A stretch of DNA of 64,000 nucleotides from Bradyrhizobium sp. in8p8. GTDB lineage: Bacteria > Pseudomonadota > Alphaproteobacteria > Rhizobiales > Xanthobacteraceae. Both the position numbers and the translations under genes were made by a program. The stretch is from the NCBI RefSeq assembly GCF_000426845.1, contig NZ_AUGD01000017.1, positions 43,369 through 107,368 on the forward strand, in the 5' to 3' direction. Of the stretch, positions 61,695-64,000 are shown one piece after another. A model generated the notes under the pieces. It was not told the DNA's origin, did not search any database, and saw only the letters and a list, made by a program, of their open reading frames with translations. Position 1 is the stretch's first letter; every line of letters starts with the position of its first letter.

Positions 61695-63148
61695 CTAAGC
61701 ATGGGAATGTGCAAGCAGCATCGCGCCTCCGATGGCAACCAGCAGCGGAAAGGCCAGGGTCGCCCTTTGGTCTTTTTTGGGACTCGTTTGCACTCTCCAT
61801 TCGAAAAAGTACGATAAGCAGCTCAAATATTCGATGCTGCGCCACCTCCACATCGCGCATCGATTCGAAAAAGCCGATCTGACCGATTGGCCACGCTTCT
61901 TCATCTGCGCGGAAAAACAAAAAGGCTGCCAGAGCCATGAAGAGCAGCGGCCAGTGCCGAGCCCATCTGCCCCATCTGGAGTGCTGAATCAACGCGAGAA
62001 CGCCGATCAGCATGACGAAAATGCCAGCCCAATGGTGGTTGTATTCGGACCAGGCCACGTCTTCCGCATTGCGGGGCAATATAATGCCTTCTCCAGGCAC
62101 ATAAGCCCGGGGCCCTGGGATTCGCCGCGCATCCGCTTCAGCGATTTGGGCCTGCAACTGGTTAATCGTCAGTTGGTCCGAGCTGGGGCTGGTGAGGCGC
62201 GGCCATTGCGGCGAGAAGCGCTCGACAATTTCCGGCCAGGTAACCCTGTCCTGCACAAGGCCGATTGCCGGAGGCAAGGACGTAAGCGAGGCTGCAGCCA
62301 GCAAGACAGTTAGGCCAATGCCGATCTCGGCCTCCGCGAAACGCTTCAAACGAAGAATGGAGGTGGACGGATCGCGCTGTAGCTTTTCCACGATGAGGTA
62401 ATTCGCTCCGCCGAGCCCGAGCAACATGAGGAGAAGTGCAATCTTGGTCGTCACCATGACACCGCAAGCCGTGCCATAGATCGCCTCAGGCACGCCGATG
62501 TAACCGAAGGCCATCAGCATCCCACTGCCAATGATGACTGTGACAGAGGTAAGCGATATAGCCGAATAACGTCGCCCAACAACTCTGCAATCGGTGCCGT
62601 CCCGAGAGAGACCCAACGCGAGAAGAAAATAGGGGAGGCCGCCGATCCAGATGGCTGCGCCGGTCATATGCAACGCATCTGCGAGTAGATAGGGCCAGCG
62701 CAAACCTGGGCGGCTCACCGCATGGGTCAAGGAAAGCTGTCCGGCCAAAGCCGCGACCGCGAAGCTGATCAGCGCTGCCGTTCGCCACCCGCTTTCTCGT
62801 CCACAGCTTAAGAGGCCGATGCAAAGCGCGGCCAGCGATGGCGATATCGGCCCGAGCGAAATCAGCATCGAGCGTATCTCGCCAGGGGAGATCCAAGGTA
62901 CCGGCAAGCACCGCCGCGTTGACTATCAGAGTGCTGAGCGTGAAGATGGCGAAAGCGATGCTACTATTGGCAAGGATGATACGGCATCGCCTTCCTATTT
63001 CGGAGCTTTCAGTCGAAAGTCGTAAGCTCAAGGGCTGCCAAAGCAAAACTGTAAAACCGATGCCGCCAAGCGTGAGAGATTGCGCGATGAGAAATAAGCC
63101 GCGCAGAATCACCGAAAGAAAGCCAAAGATCTCAGGGAAGGATGACAC
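61695..63148 (-). pseudogene. copD: CopD-type copper resistance membrane protein, frameshifted
   Basis: The first frame starts with a GTG at 63148 (VSSFPEIFGFLSVILRGLFL) and is readable to about DLPWRDTLDADF. Near 62850 it shifts to another frame (SPSLAALCIGLLSCGRESGW, HMTGAAIWIGGLPYFLLALG, HHWAGIFVMLIGVLALIQHS), and near 61815 again to YFFEWRVQTSPKKDQRATLA and LLAHSHA at the IS junction. The HxxxxxWxGG-like segment and many hydrophobic stretches fit CopD. It has two frameshifts and a truncated end. Confidence 0.75.
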
Positions 63149-63156
63149 AGCGAGCT

Positions 63157-63498
63157 TTAGCGGACGCTGAAGGGAATATCGCCGCGGGTGATGTGACCGT
63201 CCACGCTCAAGACTTGCCAACGCAGGTGCCAGGCGCCAATCGCAAGAATTCTGGCGTCCGCTTCGAGGCTGTGTGGTAAATCTGGATCAGTTTTCAAGAT
63301 GATCTCTTTGCCATCGGCTGTATAGAGCCGCAGCTTCGAACGAGCATGATCGATGCGGCTGTTGAAACGAAGGCGGATTGCCACGTCGCCAGCGGCGACA
63401 CTGGCATCGACCGCCGGGGAGGACTGTATGACGATTGCATGAGAAAATGCTCTTTGCGAGTAGAGCAGCAATAAGGCAAACGCGAGAAGTAGCGACAA
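63157..63498 (-). CDS. copC: CopC-type periplasmic copper-binding protein
   Basis: A 113-residue protein with a TTG start and a Sec signal peptide (MSLLLAFALLLLYSQRAFSH). The mature N-terminal His (AFSHAIVIQSSPA) and the conserved end LSVDGHITRGDIPFSV are the CopC copper-binding features (N-terminal His, Asp, His). It lies nine bases before the copD start, on the same strand. The protein itself looks whole. Partner CopD is broken, so the pair may no longer function together. Confidence 0.85.
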   Translation of the reverse strand: MSLLLAFALLLLYSQRAFSHAIVIQSSPAVDASVAAGDVAIRLRFNSRIDHARSKLRLYTADGKEIILKTDPDLPHSLEADARILAIGAWHLRWQVLSVDGHITRGDIPFSVR

Positions 63499-63499
63499 T

Positions 63500-63536
63500 C
63501 TCCAGCGGTTAGCTCTCTTATTGCCGGCGGAAGTCC
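63500..63536. repeat. 37-base dispersed repeat, copy 2
   Basis: It matches 45369-45405 at 33 of 37 positions. It ends two bases before the copC TTG start and lies between copC and the IS5-type gene. Confidence 0.6.
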
Positions 63537-63555
63537 CGTGCGAGATAGTCGTCCG

Positions 63556-64000
63556 TTAAGAAGCCGATTGCAGCGATGAGCGGTCGCTGATTGCAGCGAT
63601 GAGGGCGCGCAGGATTAGGCACCAAAGAGCCCTGAGCCAGGCGAGGATGCGGCGGAAGTTGTGGCCGACGGCGGAGAGGATGACGTTGGCGGCATCGCCG
63701 GCGCGGCCTTTGAGGTAGCAGCGGCCGAGGTGACCATCGGTCTTCAGGTGTCCGATGATGGGTTCGATAGCGGAGCGGCGGCGCAGCTCGCGCTTGATGA
63801 TACCGAAGACGCCGCGTTTTTGACCCGAAATGAAGACGCGACGGGGATTTTGCGCGTCGTGGCCGCGGTATCCCTTGTCGACATAGGCCCGCTCGATCGC
63901 GCAGCCGGTGAGCGTCTCGGTGCGGTCGATGACGTCGCGCAAGGTGTGACCGTCGTACGGGTTATCGGGCAGAGCCCTGGCGTGCAGCACGAAGAGGCCA
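63556..64000 (-). mobile_element. IS5-family transposase, C-terminal part (runs off the window)
   Basis: The minus strand, entered from the window edge, reads LFVLHARALPDNPYDGHTLR, YVDKGYRGHDAQNPRRVFIS, RRSAIEPIIGHLKTDGHLGR and LKGRAGDAANVILSAVGHNF. The Asp of DKGYRG and the Glu of IEP..GHLK are the last two members of the IS5 DDE triad. No frameshift is seen in this part, so the element may be intact. Stop at 63556. Confidence 0.88.

Noticed and set aside
1..64000. CRISPR arrays, tRNA or rRNA genes
   Set aside because: I saw no regularly spaced repeats with unique spacers, no tRNA-like cloverleaf with a CCA end and no rRNA signature. The only tandem repeat (50778-50849) has no spacers.

Overview
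The window is high-GC DNA that looks alphaproteobacterial, most likely a Bradyrhizobium/Rhodopseudomonas-type organism. This is inferred from the many Liv-type (branched-chain amino acid family) ABC transporters next to CoA-thioester catabolic genes, the third-position GC bias, and the IS set (IS256, IS21, ISNCY, IS1182, ISL3, IS5). I see no rRNA, tRNA, replication or core housekeeping genes. This is an accessory catabolic region.

Layout. (1) 1-9.9 kb, plus strand: a biotin-dependent acyl-CoA carboxylase, an enoyl-CoA hydratase, an AMP-forming acyl-CoA synthetase and a full Liv transporter. Four of the five transporter genes carry a frameshift or deletion. (2) 10-14 kb: a graveyard of fused and truncated fragments (P450, acyl-CoA dehydrogenase, thiolase-like, MaoC, CoA-transferase, IclR, SDR, IS256), then an intact NUDIX gene. 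(3) 15.25-27.96 kb, minus strand: an intact 13-gene operon encoding a Liv transporter, two acyl-CoA dehydrogenases, a MaoC hydratase, an Ltp-like thiolase homologue, an NDP-forming acyl-CoA synthetase, a Zn-ribbon/OB protein, an SDR and a crotonase. (4) 28.2-34.3 kb, plus strand: a crotonase, a broken solute-binding protein, two CoA-transferases and a sigma-54-dependent activator. (5) 34.3-45.1 kb, minus strand: a second catabolic run with an orphan binding protein, acyl-CoA synthetase, CoA-transferase, quinone-oxidoreductase family enzyme, BadI-like hydrolase, hydratase, SDR, acyl-CoA dehydrogenase, split 3-hydroxyacyl-CoA dehydrogenase and a frameshifted thioesterase. (6) 45.3-51.5 kb: nested, decayed insertion sequences. 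(7) 51.5-59.6 kb: a third Liv transporter, a KstD-like flavoprotein and an SDR, divergent from an IclR regulator. (8) 59.6-64 kb: IS debris around a copCD remnant.

Regulation. Five sites of the form GG-N10-GC with near-consensus sigma-54 boxes (TGGCAY...TTGCW) lie directly in front of the gene runs in blocks 3, 4 and 5. One activator with a GAFTGA motif (32639-34300) sits among them. Together they look like a local sigma-54 regulon for uptake and beta-oxidation-like breakdown of one or more carboxylic acids, probably alicyclic, terpenoid or steroid-like. The substrate cannot be read from the sequence. Two of the sites also correct start codons (28223 and 43615).

Decay is clustered. Blocks 1, 2, 6 and 8 are full of indels, while blocks 3 and 7 have none that I can see. 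This argues for real gene loss rather than uniform sequencing error.
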